Below, piece after piece: positions 24,705 to 32,329 of a stretch of DNA of 35,804 bases (position 1 is the first letter of the stretch; each line of letters opens with the position of its first letter). Where the stretch lies: positions 1 through 35,804 of the forward strand of contig CAYGJB010000010.1 of NCBI GenBank assembly GCA_964350195.1. The letters are read 5' to 3'. Below the pieces are notes generated by a model, which saw only the letters and a list, made by a program, of their open reading frames with translations, was not told the DNA's origin and made no database searches. Made by a program: the position numbers and the translations under genes. Source of the DNA: JAJCZB01 sp964350195 (GTDB taxonomy: Bacteria > Babelota > Babeliae > Babelales > Vermiphilaceae).

Positions 24705-25091
24705 ATGAAAAAAATAGTTTTATTAGCTGCATTAATGAGCTCACTTACTATATGTGTAAGCACTCTTTCTGAGCTTTCTTCAATCGCATCAAAACGTAAT
24801 GAATTTCCTATTAACAATGGATCAAATTGGGTTTACCCTAGCTACAAAAAAATGTACGAATCCATTGCTCCAAGCTTTATCAATCGTATATTCGGTTGGC
24901 AAAAACCTATAATAAAGCAACTTAATGCACTTTTGACTGATTTCATAAAAAATCATACAAAAAACGCTTATCCTAATAATGCCACAATTCGTATAGAAGC
25001 TGCTCCAGAAAGCAAATATATTATTTGGAGTGATCTTTATGGTGGATTTCATTCTCTCATGCGCGGCTTACATTTTCTTGAAAAAAAGTGA
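24705..25091 (+). CDS. N-terminal piece of a degenerate PPP-phosphatase/binding-protein fusion, ended by an in-frame TGA
   Basis: 128 codons: signal peptide (MKKIVLLAALMSSLTICVS), a helical region, then SDLYGGFHSL (109-118), which aligns with the GDxHGG metal-binding loop of PPP-type metallophosphatases, but with Tyr for the ligand His. The TGA at 25089-25091 follows FLEKK. The same frame then continues open for 630 codons through the rest of the phosphatase-like fold and a periplasmic-binding domain. The TGA stands where a GGA glycine codon (KKGFID) would fit, one base away. I infer a recent nonsense mutation, readthrough, or a sequence error, rather than a real separate 128-residue protein. 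Confidence 0.6.
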   Translation: MKKIVLLAALMSSLTICVSTLSELSSIASKRNEFPINNGSNWVYPSYKKMYESIAPSFINRIFGWQKPIIKQLNALLTDFIKNHTKNAYPNNATIRIEAAPESKYIIWSDLYGGFHSLMRGLHFLEKK

Positions 25092-26984
25092 TTTATAGAT
25101 AAAAACCTATCCATTGTCAAGCCCACTACCTACCTTATTTTTAATGGAAACAGTATCAATATAGGCCCCTATAGTATAGAAACATTACTCACCATACTAC
25201 TTCTTATGAATAAAAACCCTCTACAGGTTTTTTATTTAAAAGGTGAGCAAGAGCGGCTAGGTGCCTGGATAAATGGCATTTTAAAAGAAGAACTGCAAAC
25301 AAGAGTTATATCAGCAAAAAATCGTGATGTACCTTTGAAAGGTACTCTCAATGATTTTTTTCTAGCGCTTCCTGAAGCAATCTATATTACCACGCCACAA
25401 GACAATCAAGAATATATTCGTATATCTCCATTTGGTAGAGAGGTAAAAGAAATAAAAGAATTATCACTTAGCGCCCCTCTTGAAAGCACTCAAGGCCCAG
25501 TGACCTATATTGATCAGAATAATTTCAAAGTTGAAAAAAATGAATCTCCCCCTGAAATAGTAAGTATCATAAAACCTGATTCTTGGCAGAAACATTACGC
25601 TGCTAAAAGTGGTATGGCACAGCTTTCGGATGATCAAGGCGCTACTGCATGGGGCACTCTTTCAGCGCCCATAGAAGCACTACAAAAATTGATTGGATTC
25701 AACCATGATGCTTTTGTTATGCTTACAATAGATTCACCCCTTACAAAAAGCACCATAACCTTATTCAACCGATCTGGCAGTGATGCTACTTTTAAAAAAG
25801 ACAACACCTTCAACATCGCTACTGGCATTACTGAATCAGGCGGTGAAGGTATGCCTGCAAAAGATTATTTTACTATTGGTTCAAGCATGGCCTTAATACA
25901 AGGGGTCCCTATCATGGGCCAACGAACAAAACGGGGAATGACAGTCCGACTAAAAAAAGAAAACGATGCGGGTGGCATACATAATACTTTTTTTCGCTCC
26001 TTAGTATATAACGATAACTATACACCACAGCTCACGCGAAAAAATATTAATCGCCTTATATCTAAAGACAAAACAAGCACAATTCTTTTGCCTGTGGGAA
26101 GCCCAACCTTGGCATCCTATCTTGATTATATTCATGACAACAAACTTCTCGTGCTTTTTCCTATTACAGGAGCCCCTCAGTTTCGCGACTCTTCCCTTAA
26201 AAACATTGTGCATTTTAGAGGTACCTATGCGGATGAAGTACACGCACTTGTTGATTACATGGTACAAGAGGGAGCCGCCAAAAAATTTGCTTTTTTCTAT
26301 CAAGATGATGCCTATGGAAAAGGGCCACTTGAAGCTGCAGGCAAAGAATTACGCAAAAAAGGTATTACCGAATGGGTGGATGTGCCTTATCAACGAAACA
26401 GTGTGAACTATAAAGCACAAGCACAAAAAATTAAAGAGGCCCAACCTGACGCAATCGGCCTTTTTTCAACAGCAGAAGCCACGCGCGAGCTTATTCGCCA
26501 AATAGGCATCGATTTTCTTATCAACAAACAACTTTTCGGGATCTCATTTTTAGGAGAAGAATCATTCAGGCGATTTATTAAACATACTGGTCTGAAAGTA
26601 CTATTCGGCGCTGTAGTTCCAAATCCTAATACAAGTGATCTCGAGATAGTAAAAGAGTACAGAAAAGAGATGGACAAAAATGGCTTCCCCTATGATATTT
26701 TTTCACTGGAAGCATATATCACTACAAGCATAGTACTTGATGCTATAAAAAAAATAAGTCCTCCGATTACCAAAGAAAAGATTCTTCATCAATTAGAGCA
26801 ACTGAATGGCTATAAGTTTAAAGGTCTCACGCTCACCTTTGATCCCAAACGAAGAGATCTTGCGCAATATGTTTGGATAGAAACAGAGAAAAATAAAGAA
26901 TGGATTCAGAGAAAAATTAATAAAACCCCCTTAATAAAAAAGGAAAATGATGCCAGAGGTATTGATACCAGTAGAAGTAAATAA
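25092..26984 (+). CDS. Degenerate PPP-phosphatase domain fused to a type-1 periplasmic binding protein (LivJ/UrtA/FmdD-like)
   Basis: The open frame starts right after the TGA at 25091; the first ATG is at 25206 (592 residues), without SD or signal peptide. Before and after that ATG lie FNGNSINIGPYSIE and FYLKGEQE, counterparts of GDxxDRGP.S.E and GNHE of PPP phosphatases, with most metal ligands changed. A beta-rich linker follows, then from about residue 210 of the 592 a class-1 binding protein (IGSSMALIQGVPIMGQ, GGIHNTFF, FAFFYQDDAYGKGPLEAAGK, PDAIGLFSTAEATRELI, FSLEAYITTSIVLDAI), as in branched-chain amino acid, urea and amide receptors. No ABC permease or ATPase of that type is nearby. 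It overlaps the formamidase start by 38 bp. Confidence 0.75.
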   Translation, partial: FIDKNLSIVKPTTYLIFNGNSINIGPYSIETLLTILLLMNKNPLQVFYLKGEQERLGAWINGILKEELQTRVISAKNRDVPLKGTLNDFFLALPEAIYITTPQDNQEYIRISPFGREVKEIKELSLSAPLESTQGPVTYIDQNNFKVEKNESPPEIVSIIKPDSWQKHYAAKSGMAQLSDDQGATAWGTLSAPIEALQKLIGFNHDAFVMLTIDSPLTKSTITLFNRSGSDATFKKDNTFNIATGITESGGEGMPAKDYFTIGSSMALIQGVPIMGQRTKRGMTVRLKKENDAGGIHNTFFRSLVYNDNYTPQLTRKNINRLISKDKTSTILLPVGSPTLASYLDYIHDNKLLVLFPITGAPQFRDSSLKNIVHFRGTYADEVHALVDYMVQEGAAKKFAFFYQDDAYGKGPLEAAGKELRKKGITEWVDVPYQRNSVNYKAQAQKIKEAQPDAIGLFSTAEATRELIRQIGIDFLINKQLFGISFLGEESFRRFIKHTGLKVLFGAVVPNPNTSDLEIVKEYRKEMDKNGFPYDIFSLEAYITTSIVLDAIKKISPPITKEKILHQLEQLNGYKFKGLTLTFDPKRRDLAQYVWIETEKNKEWIQRKINKTPLIKKENDARGIDTSRSK

Positions 26985-28173
26985 TTCTCCTACCGATCAA
27001 CCAGTCCCACTTCATAACCGTTGGCATCCGGATATACCTGCCGTTAAAGTGGTTGATCCTGGCGCTACTTTTCGTATTGAGTGCTTGGATTGGACAGGGG
27101 GCCAAATAAAGAATGATGATTGTGCCAATGATGTACGAGACATTGATCTAACACAAGTTCACTATCTAAGTGGCCCTATTGCAGTTCGTGATGCAGAGCC
27201 CGGAGATCTTCTCATTGTTGATATTCTTGATATTGGTGCACTTCCCTCAAGCCCCTGGGGATTCACTGGAATCTTTGATAAAAAAAATGGCGGTGGCTTT
27301 CTTACCGATCATTTTCCTAAGGCAGGCAAAGCAATATGGGATTTTGAAGGAATTTATGCTCAATCACGCAACATTCCCAATGTGCGGTTTGCCGGACTCA
27401 TTCATTCTGGCCTCATCGGTACCGCGCCATCTCGAAAGCTTTTAGAAGAATGGACTAAGCGAGAAAAAGCACTTGTTCGCACTGATCAAAAACGCATACC
27501 GCCTCTTGCTACGTTGCCTGAAAAGAAAGGTGCACTCGTAGGAAAACTAAAAGGCGCTAAAGCAGATAAGGCTATGAAGGAAGGAGCACGTACCGTACCA
27601 GGGCGTGAAAATGGAGGCAACTGCGATATTAAAAATCTTACGCGTGGATCTCGTGCCTACTTTCCAGTTTTTGTAAAAGGCGGCAACTTATCAATGGGAG
27701 ATATTCACTTCAGCCAAGGAGACGGCGAGATATCTTTTTGCGGCGGTATTGAAATGGCCGGCTGGATTGATATAAAAGTAAACCTGCTCAAAGACGGCAT
27801 GAAAAAGTATGGGGTTACTAAAAATCCAATATTTGAAACAAGCCCACTAGAACCTCGCTATTGGAATCACATGGTATTTGAAGGCATTTCCGTAGATGAA
27901 AAAGGAAAGCAACATTATCTTGATGCCACGGTATCTTATCGCCAAGCCTGCTTGAATGCAATTGAGTATCTCAAAAAGTTTGGCTACACAGGGGAACAAG
28001 CTTATATGATCTTAAGCACTGCGCCCGTGGAAGGAAGAATGAGCGGCATCGTGGATATTCCAAACGCTATCACTACCGTCTACTTACCAAAAGAAATATT
28101 TGATTTTGATATTACGCCACAAAGCAAAGGTCCCGTAAAGAAAAATCGTGGGCAAATATCCTTAACAGACTAA
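26947..28173 (+). CDS. fmdA: Formamidase (acetamidase/formamidase family)
   Basis: Hydrolyses formamide, and perhaps other short amides, to ammonia and the acid. Its 408 residues are typical of FmdA. Diagnostic stretches are HNRWHPDIPAV near the N-terminus, ECLDWTGGQIKNDD, HYLSGPI, RENGGNCDIKNLTRGSRAYF, GDIHFSQGDGEI and CGGIEMAGWIDIKV. AAAAAGGAAA stands directly before two ATGs (26947 or 26950). It begins inside the binding-protein gene and is followed by a terminator-like hairpin, so it is the last gene of the channel operon. In Methylophilus and others, formamidase genes sit with an amide-binding ABC receptor, which the neighbour resembles. Confidence 0.93.
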   Translation: MMPEVLIPVEVNNSPTDQPVPLHNRWHPDIPAVKVVDPGATFRIECLDWTGGQIKNDDCANDVRDIDLTQVHYLSGPIAVRDAEPGDLLIVDILDIGALPSSPWGFTGIFDKKNGGGFLTDHFPKAGKAIWDFEGIYAQSRNIPNVRFAGLIHSGLIGTAPSRKLLEEWTKREKALVRTDQKRIPPLATLPEKKGALVGKLKGAKADKAMKEGARTVPGRENGGNCDIKNLTRGSRAYFPVFVKGGNLSMGDIHFSQGDGEISFCGGIEMAGWIDIKVNLLKDGMKKYGVTKNPIFETSPLEPRYWNHMVFEGISVDEKGKQHYLDATVSYRQACLNAIEYLKKFGYTGEQAYMILSTAPVEGRMSGIVDIPNAITTVYLPKEIFDFDITPQSKGPVKKNRGQISLTD

Positions 28174-28174
28174 C

Positions 28175-28226
28175 AATAATTAAGCTACGCCTAGAATTAC
28201 ACATTTTTAGGCGTAGCTTAATTATT
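28175..28226. terminator. Long perfect hairpin ending the channel/formamidase operon
   Basis: Arms 28175-28193 and 28208-28226 are complementary over 19 bases (aataattaagctacgccta) with a 14-base loop. AT-rich arm ends surround a GC core. It lies between convergent genes and could stop transcription both ways. Confidence 0.75.
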
Positions 28227-28250
28227 TGATTCAACTAACTCTATTTATTT

Positions 28251-28832
28251 CTAAGACTGATTAGATCTGATCGCCCCAACATTTTCAAGCATTCTATCAA
28301 TCTCACTTCCCTCGATAACAAAATCTCGCGGAGTGCGGCCATCTTTACTTGGAGCATTCACATTTGCGCCAACACTGAGCAATTGAGCTATTGCATCNNN
28401 NNNNNNNNNNNNNNNNNNNNNNNNNNNNNNNNNNNNNNNNNNNNNNNNNNNNNNNNNNNNNNNNNNNNNNNNNNNNNNNNNNNNNNNNNNNNNNNNNAAG
28501 ACACAAGCTATATGAAGCGGAGTGACGCCATCTTCATCTTGAGCATTCACGTTTGCACCGGCCTTAAGAAGTAATTCTATGGCACCTCTATTTCCAAAGG
28601 CACAAGCATGATGAAGCGGAGTTAAACCCTCTTCATCTTGAGTATTCACATGTGCGCCAGCCTTGAGCGTTAGCTCTATAGTAGCAGCATATCCAACACG
28701 AGATGCTATATGAAGAGCAGAGTCAAGAATAGAGAGAGAAGGATAAGATGGTTTGCCCTCATCTGCGGCATTACTATTAGATGCAGAGATAAAGAGCAGA
28801 CAACTTGCAAAGATAAGCGATAATTTTTTCAT
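28251..28832 (-). CDS. Secreted ankyrin-repeat protein (contains an assembly gap)
   Basis: Signal peptide MKKLSLIFASCLLFISASNS (then NAADEG), followed by ankyrin repeats of 33 residues: repeats carry the TPLHxAxxxGxxxxIELLLKAGAxVNxQDExG pattern, with at least three before the gap and a final DAIAQLLSVGANVNAPSKDG unit after it. The gap falls inside the repeats, so repeat number and frame continuity are not known. The adjoining repeats are nearly identical, suggesting recent duplication. Ankyrins mediate protein binding; in amoeba- or animal-associated bacteria, exported ankyrins often meet host proteins, though a periplasmic role is equally open. The SD is weak (GGGG). Confidence 0.8.
   Translation of the reverse strand: MKKLSLIFASCLLFISASNSNAADEGKPSYPSLSILDSALHIASRVGYAATIELTLKAGAHVNTQDEEGLTPLHHACAFGNRGAIELLLKAGANVNAQDEDGVTPLHIACVXXXXXXXXXXXXXXXXXXXXXXXXXXXXXXXXXXDAIAQLLSVGANVNAPSKDGRTPRDFVIEGSEIDRMLENVGAIRSNQS
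28398..28497. other. Assembly gap (100 N)
   Basis: Exactly 100 undetermined bases inside the ankyrin repeats, where near-identical 99-bp units would collapse an assembly. True length unknown. Confidence 0.95.
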
Positions 28833-28923
28833 AACAACCCCATTTTAAGCGTAAAATAACCTCTAAATAACCCTATAGCTAGGCGTTTAGCCATAACTTC
28901 ATATTACCATATTATCACCGAAT

Positions 28924-28951
28924 AAAAAAGTGCCCCCGAAGGAGCACTTTT
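28924..28951 (-). terminator. Intrinsic terminator of the aquaporin gene
   Basis: On the minus strand AAAAAGTGCTCC-TTCG-GGGGCACTTTTTT: a stable stem with a UUCG tetraloop and a T run, about 30 bases after the aquaporin stop. Confidence 0.9.
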
Positions 28952-28978
28952 TAGATCTACAAAAAATGGAATATGCGC

Positions 28979-29593
28979 TTATTTACCCTTTGGATGGAGG
29001 TAATCATAAGTAAGCGCTGCAAGTACGCCGCCAACTAGTGGGGCACAGATGTAAACAAACAGCAATTCGCGAGATAGTGCACCGCCGTCAACAAAAAGCT
29101 GACCAAGATATGCACCAATTGCGATTGCTGGGTTTACTATGCTACGGCTTACGAAAAGCACTGCAGCTAGAGTAAGACCAATAACAGCGCCGTTTACTAC
29201 GCTGCCTTTGTAATCTTTTGACGTTGCAACAGTAAGAAGCACAAGCGCAAAAACTGCTGCCATAAGCACTTCGACGAGAATCGCCATGCCCATAGACAAA
29301 TCAGCCATTACATCTGGCATAAATACGTTGTTAGTGAGTGCTCTGAAAAGCCACACACCAAGAAATGCCCCTAGGGACTGAACACCCGCATAGATAAGCA
29401 TTTCTTCAACAGCAAGCACACCCCTCATCCAAGCCGCTACTGTGAGCGCTGGGTTGTAGTATCCGCCAGAGACGCCTTCACCTACGTAATACATCGCCAT
29501 GAACATTAAGCCCACCGCGATCGGCTCTCCAGTGATACTCACTGCAAGGGTTAAAAAAAATGTGCCAATGAGTTCCATTAAATACTGCCTCAT
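28979..29593 (-). CDS. Aquaporin / MIP-family channel, short and atypical
   Basis: 204 residues, shorter than the usual 230-270, with about six membrane helices. The duplicated fold is visible: first NPA at 47-49 (GGYYNPALTVA), second at 154-156 (SIVNPAIAIG). In nearly all aquaporins the second NPA is followed by the selectivity-filter Arg; here it is Ile157. The pore may therefore be wider or less selective than a water-only pore, passing small neutral solutes. GGAGG lies 7 bases before ATG. It is monocistronic with a strong terminator. A link to the amide-related operon 800 bases away is possible but unproven. Confidence 0.88.
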   Translation of the reverse strand: MRQYLMELIGTFFLTLAVSITGEPIAVGLMFMAMYYVGEGVSGGYYNPALTVAAWMRGVLAVEEMLIYAGVQSLGAFLGVWLFRALTNNVFMPDVMADLSMGMAILVEVLMAAVFALVLLTVATSKDYKGSVVNGAVIGLTLAAVLFVSRSIVNPAIAIGAYLGQLFVDGGALSRELLFVYICAPLVGGVLAALTYDYLHPKGK

Positions 29594-29856
29594 CGACTAT
29601 CCTCCGGAATAAAAGGTTAGAGATATATTCATTACTCTTTACGATTCATAGCATAGCCAAATTTTAATGCAAGTATTTTTTTATTGAATAATGCTCTGTT
29701 AGATCGATCAAATCAAACGATTCAAATTCACACCAGGCCACCGTAACAAAATAAATAAACAGCACGCAAGACTTTAATACCCTTGTTAACTTCTGTTTGA
29801 TTATGCAAATCGATCATGATAGTCTAAAAAGACTTTTAAAATAAGGTCTTAATGCA

Positions 29857-30612
29857 ATGCTTACCCCTTTTTTATCTATCAAAAATATCTCGAAAATATA
29901 TAACTCTAATTCTAAGACCGTTACCGCCCTTGATGACGTAAGCATGACCATCAACAAAGGTGAAGTATTTGGCTTGCTTGGCGTTAATGGCGCTGGCAAG
30001 ACTACGCTTTCCTCTATTCTAGCCACATTACACCCACCTACATCCGGCGATATTCTTTTTAATGGTGTTTCTATCTATAAAGATTTAATGACTTATCGGC
30101 ATTCGCTTGGCTTCTGCCCACAAACACAAAACCTTGATATGTTTCTCACTGTTGAAGAGAATCTATTATTTGCTGGGCGCTATTTCTTAATGCCAGAAAA
30201 AAAGATAAAAGAACGCACTCAAGAACTCATGGAGCTGCTTGAGCTTACGCGCTATGCCTCTTTTAATGTGAATGAACTCTCGGGGGGCAACAAGCAACGC
30301 TTATTAATTGCTCGTGCGCTTATGCATAATCCGAAGCTTGTTCTTCTAGATGAGCCAACAGTTGGATTAGATCCTGATATTCGTAAAAAATTATGGCATA
30401 TCATTCTAGATTTAAAAAAGCATGGAGTTACCATTATTCTCACAACACACTATTTGGATGAAGCAGAATTTTTATCAGATCGTATTTGTGTGTTGCATCA
30501 GGGCAAAGTTATTTTAATCGAGTCTCTTGCGCATCTCAAAGCTGAACACGGCGAAAATAAGCTTGAAAATATTTTTATCAAGCTTATTGAAGATGAACAG
30601 AGAAAAAAATAG
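29857..30612 (+). CDS. ABC-2 type transporter ATP-binding protein
   Basis: A 251-residue cytoplasmic ATPase with all motifs: Walker A GVNGAGKT (42-49), Q-loop CPQTQ, signature LSGGNKQR (141-148), Walker B LVLLDEPT (161-168) and H-loop TTH (196-198). The C-terminal extension and sequence style match DrrA/NodI/CcmA-like ATPases that drive export or membrane lipid/polysaccharide transport. AAGGT precedes ATG at about 10 bases. It is followed after 2 bases by two permease genes, forming a three-gene transporter operon. Cargo unknown. Confidence 0.93.
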   Translation: MLTPFLSIKNISKIYNSNSKTVTALDDVSMTINKGEVFGLLGVNGAGKTTLSSILATLHPPTSGDILFNGVSIYKDLMTYRHSLGFCPQTQNLDMFLTVEENLLFAGRYFLMPEKKIKERTQELMELLELTRYASFNVNELSGGNKQRLLIARALMHNPKLVLLDEPTVGLDPDIRKKLWHIILDLKKHGVTIILTTHYLDEAEFLSDRICVLHQGKVILIESLAHLKAEHGENKLENIFIKLIEDEQRKK

Positions 30613-30614
30613 AA

Positions 30615-31409
30615 ATGCGAGAGTTATTCAATACAAACTATTTTTTTACGTATCTTGCTCTTGTTCGTAGAGATGTACGCGTTATAAAAAAGCGGCTTCG
30701 TGGCGCATTGATTGATGCTGGCGCACAACTAATACTCAGTGTAATTGTATATGGCGGCTTACTTCCCACTATGGGAATACCTCCAATTCTTATTTCGCCA
30801 CTCTTTATAGGGTCTATTGCTATGCAACTCATGTTTCTTGGCATGGGGTTTGGTTTACGAAATATTTTTGATATACAGTTCACTCGCTTTATCGATTATC
30901 GTATGACATTGCCATTGCCAAAACGCTGGCTTTTCGCTTCATACATCACCTATTTTTGCATGGAAGCATTTATCATTTCTGCCCCACTTTTTGCTATTGG
31001 CATTGCGCTGCTAGGCCCCAAATTTCAGACAACATCAACAAATTGGCCTCTTTTTTTACTAATATATATTCTTAGCTTAATGCTCTATGGTCTTCTCTTT
31101 TTGGGTATGAGCCTGTACTACCAATTTGATTGGTTCATGCAAAATCTATGGCCACGCCGACTTACTTTTCTTATTATGCTTAGCCCTATGCTCTTCGTAT
31201 GGTATCGTGTGTATACCTTTGCACCACACGCTGCATACGCAATGCTCTTAAGTCCGTTCACCTACACCGCAGAGGGTATGCGCGCCACTTTGATAGGTGG
31301 CCCGTTGTATATCCCAGCGCTCTATTGCACAGGCATGCTTGTGTGCTGGATTGGTTTTTTTATTTGGTTTGTTTCAATAGGGGTTAAAAAACGATTGGAT
31401 CCAGTATGA
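30615..31409 (+). CDS. ABC-2 type transporter permease (first)
   Basis: A 264-residue membrane protein with about six helices. An amphipathic N-terminal segment (RRDVRVIKKRLRGALID) precedes the first helix, as in ABC-2 permeases (NodJ/DrrB style). The loop FTRFIDYRMTLPLPKRW has a counterpart in the next gene (KRFIDYQITLLNPF), so the two permeases are paralogues that likely pair as a heterodimer. It starts 2 bases after the ATPase stop, and its TGA overlaps the next ATG. No substrate motif. Confidence 0.85.
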   Translation: MRELFNTNYFFTYLALVRRDVRVIKKRLRGALIDAGAQLILSVIVYGGLLPTMGIPPILISPLFIGSIAMQLMFLGMGFGLRNIFDIQFTRFIDYRMTLPLPKRWLFASYITYFCMEAFIISAPLFAIGIALLGPKFQTTSTNWPLFLLIYILSLMLYGLLFLGMSLYYQFDWFMQNLWPRRLTFLIMLSPMLFVWYRVYTFAPHAAYAMLLSPFTYTAEGMRATLIGGPLYIPALYCTGMLVCWIGFFIWFVSIGVKKRLDPV

Positions 31410-32203
31410 CAGCAGCTATACGATCCGCCCTCATTTTCTGGCAGTTTCTGAAGCGTGAATTTTATGCCAAACGAAAAACGTTTATGGATAATGCATTCAA
31501 TTACGCGCTCATCTATCCACTTATATTTGCCATTCAAAGCGGATTTTTAGCTTCTCATGCTAATTTTAGCTCTCCCTCAAAAGAGTTTAATACCATCTTT
31601 TTTGCTGGTAACATTTTAATAATACTTTTGCTTTTTACCTATAAGCAAAACATTGCATTATTGTTTGATTTTGAAAATAAACGATTTATCGATTATCAAA
31701 TCACGCTACTCAATCCCTTTCTTGTGCTGCTACAGCGCATTTTTTTTACTGGGTTTTATACCTTTATCATCATACTGCCATACTACCCTATGGGAGGTTT
31801 GTTATTGCCTAGCTATATCGATTTATCTCATACCAATTGGATTCAAGTAACAGCACTTCTTCTTGCAGGATCAATGTGCCTATCAGCATATCATCTACTT
31901 GCAGCATGCACATTGAAAAGCAGCGCCAATATTGGTTCCTTGTGGAGCAGGCTTAATAGCGTATTGATAAATTTAGGTGGATTTTGGGTTCCACTCGCCA
32001 TCATAAAAAGTTACTCTCCTGCATTAGGCTCTATCGCTCTTTTCAACCCCTGCATATATATCACTGATGGCATCAAAGGAGCCATTACTGGTTCAGCAGA
32101 CTTTATACCCTTCTGGCTCTGCATTGGAGCCCTTACCGGATTCTGCCTCCTCTTTACCGGCCTCTGCTGGTACCAATTCAAAAAACGTGTTGATTGCCTT
32201 TAA
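31406..32203 (+). CDS. ABC-2 type transporter permease (second)
   Basis: A 265-residue membrane protein, paralogous to the preceding one: same N-terminal amphipathic segment (FLKREFYAKRKTFMDNAFNY), same FIDYQITL loop near residue 90, and the same C-terminal layout with NPCIYITDGIKGAITG before the last helix. Coupled to the first permease by ATGA (31406-31409). Together with the ATPase it makes a complete exporter-type ABC system. I see no terminator directly after it. Confidence 0.85.
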   Translation: MTAAIRSALIFWQFLKREFYAKRKTFMDNAFNYALIYPLIFAIQSGFLASHANFSSPSKEFNTIFFAGNILIILLLFTYKQNIALLFDFENKRFIDYQITLLNPFLVLLQRIFFTGFYTFIIILPYYPMGGLLLPSYIDLSHTNWIQVTALLLAGSMCLSAYHLLAACTLKSSANIGSLWSRLNSVLINLGGFWVPLAIIKSYSPALGSIALFNPCIYITDGIKGAITGSADFIPFWLCIGALTGFCLLFTGLCWYQFKKRVDCL

Positions 32204-32329
32204 AACGATTTAGCCCTGTTTTTTACAACCTGCTGTAGTAAAAAAATCTGATACAAAAACCCCTTGCTTATTAATCTTTTTTTCTTTTTGACCGCAAATA
32301 GAGGGACTTTTTTTACTAAGCTTTTTTGC

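Noticed and set aside
25089..25091. UGA read as glycine throughout this genome (as in Gracilibacteria)
   Set aside because: glmU, pheT, lspA and LOG copy 2 end at TGA at family-normal lengths, several in ATGA overlaps, so TGA is a normal stop here. The internal TGA is a local event.
28398..28497. Open frames running through the N blocks
   Set aside because: The 100-N length is a placeholder, so any frame across it, including the apparent tail VVRKRT at 16921-16942, is an artefact.
29857..32203. ABC genes as the partner of the periplasmic binding protein
   Set aside because: The permeases are ABC-2 exporter type and the ATPase is DrrA-like; LivJ-like receptors work with a different permease class.
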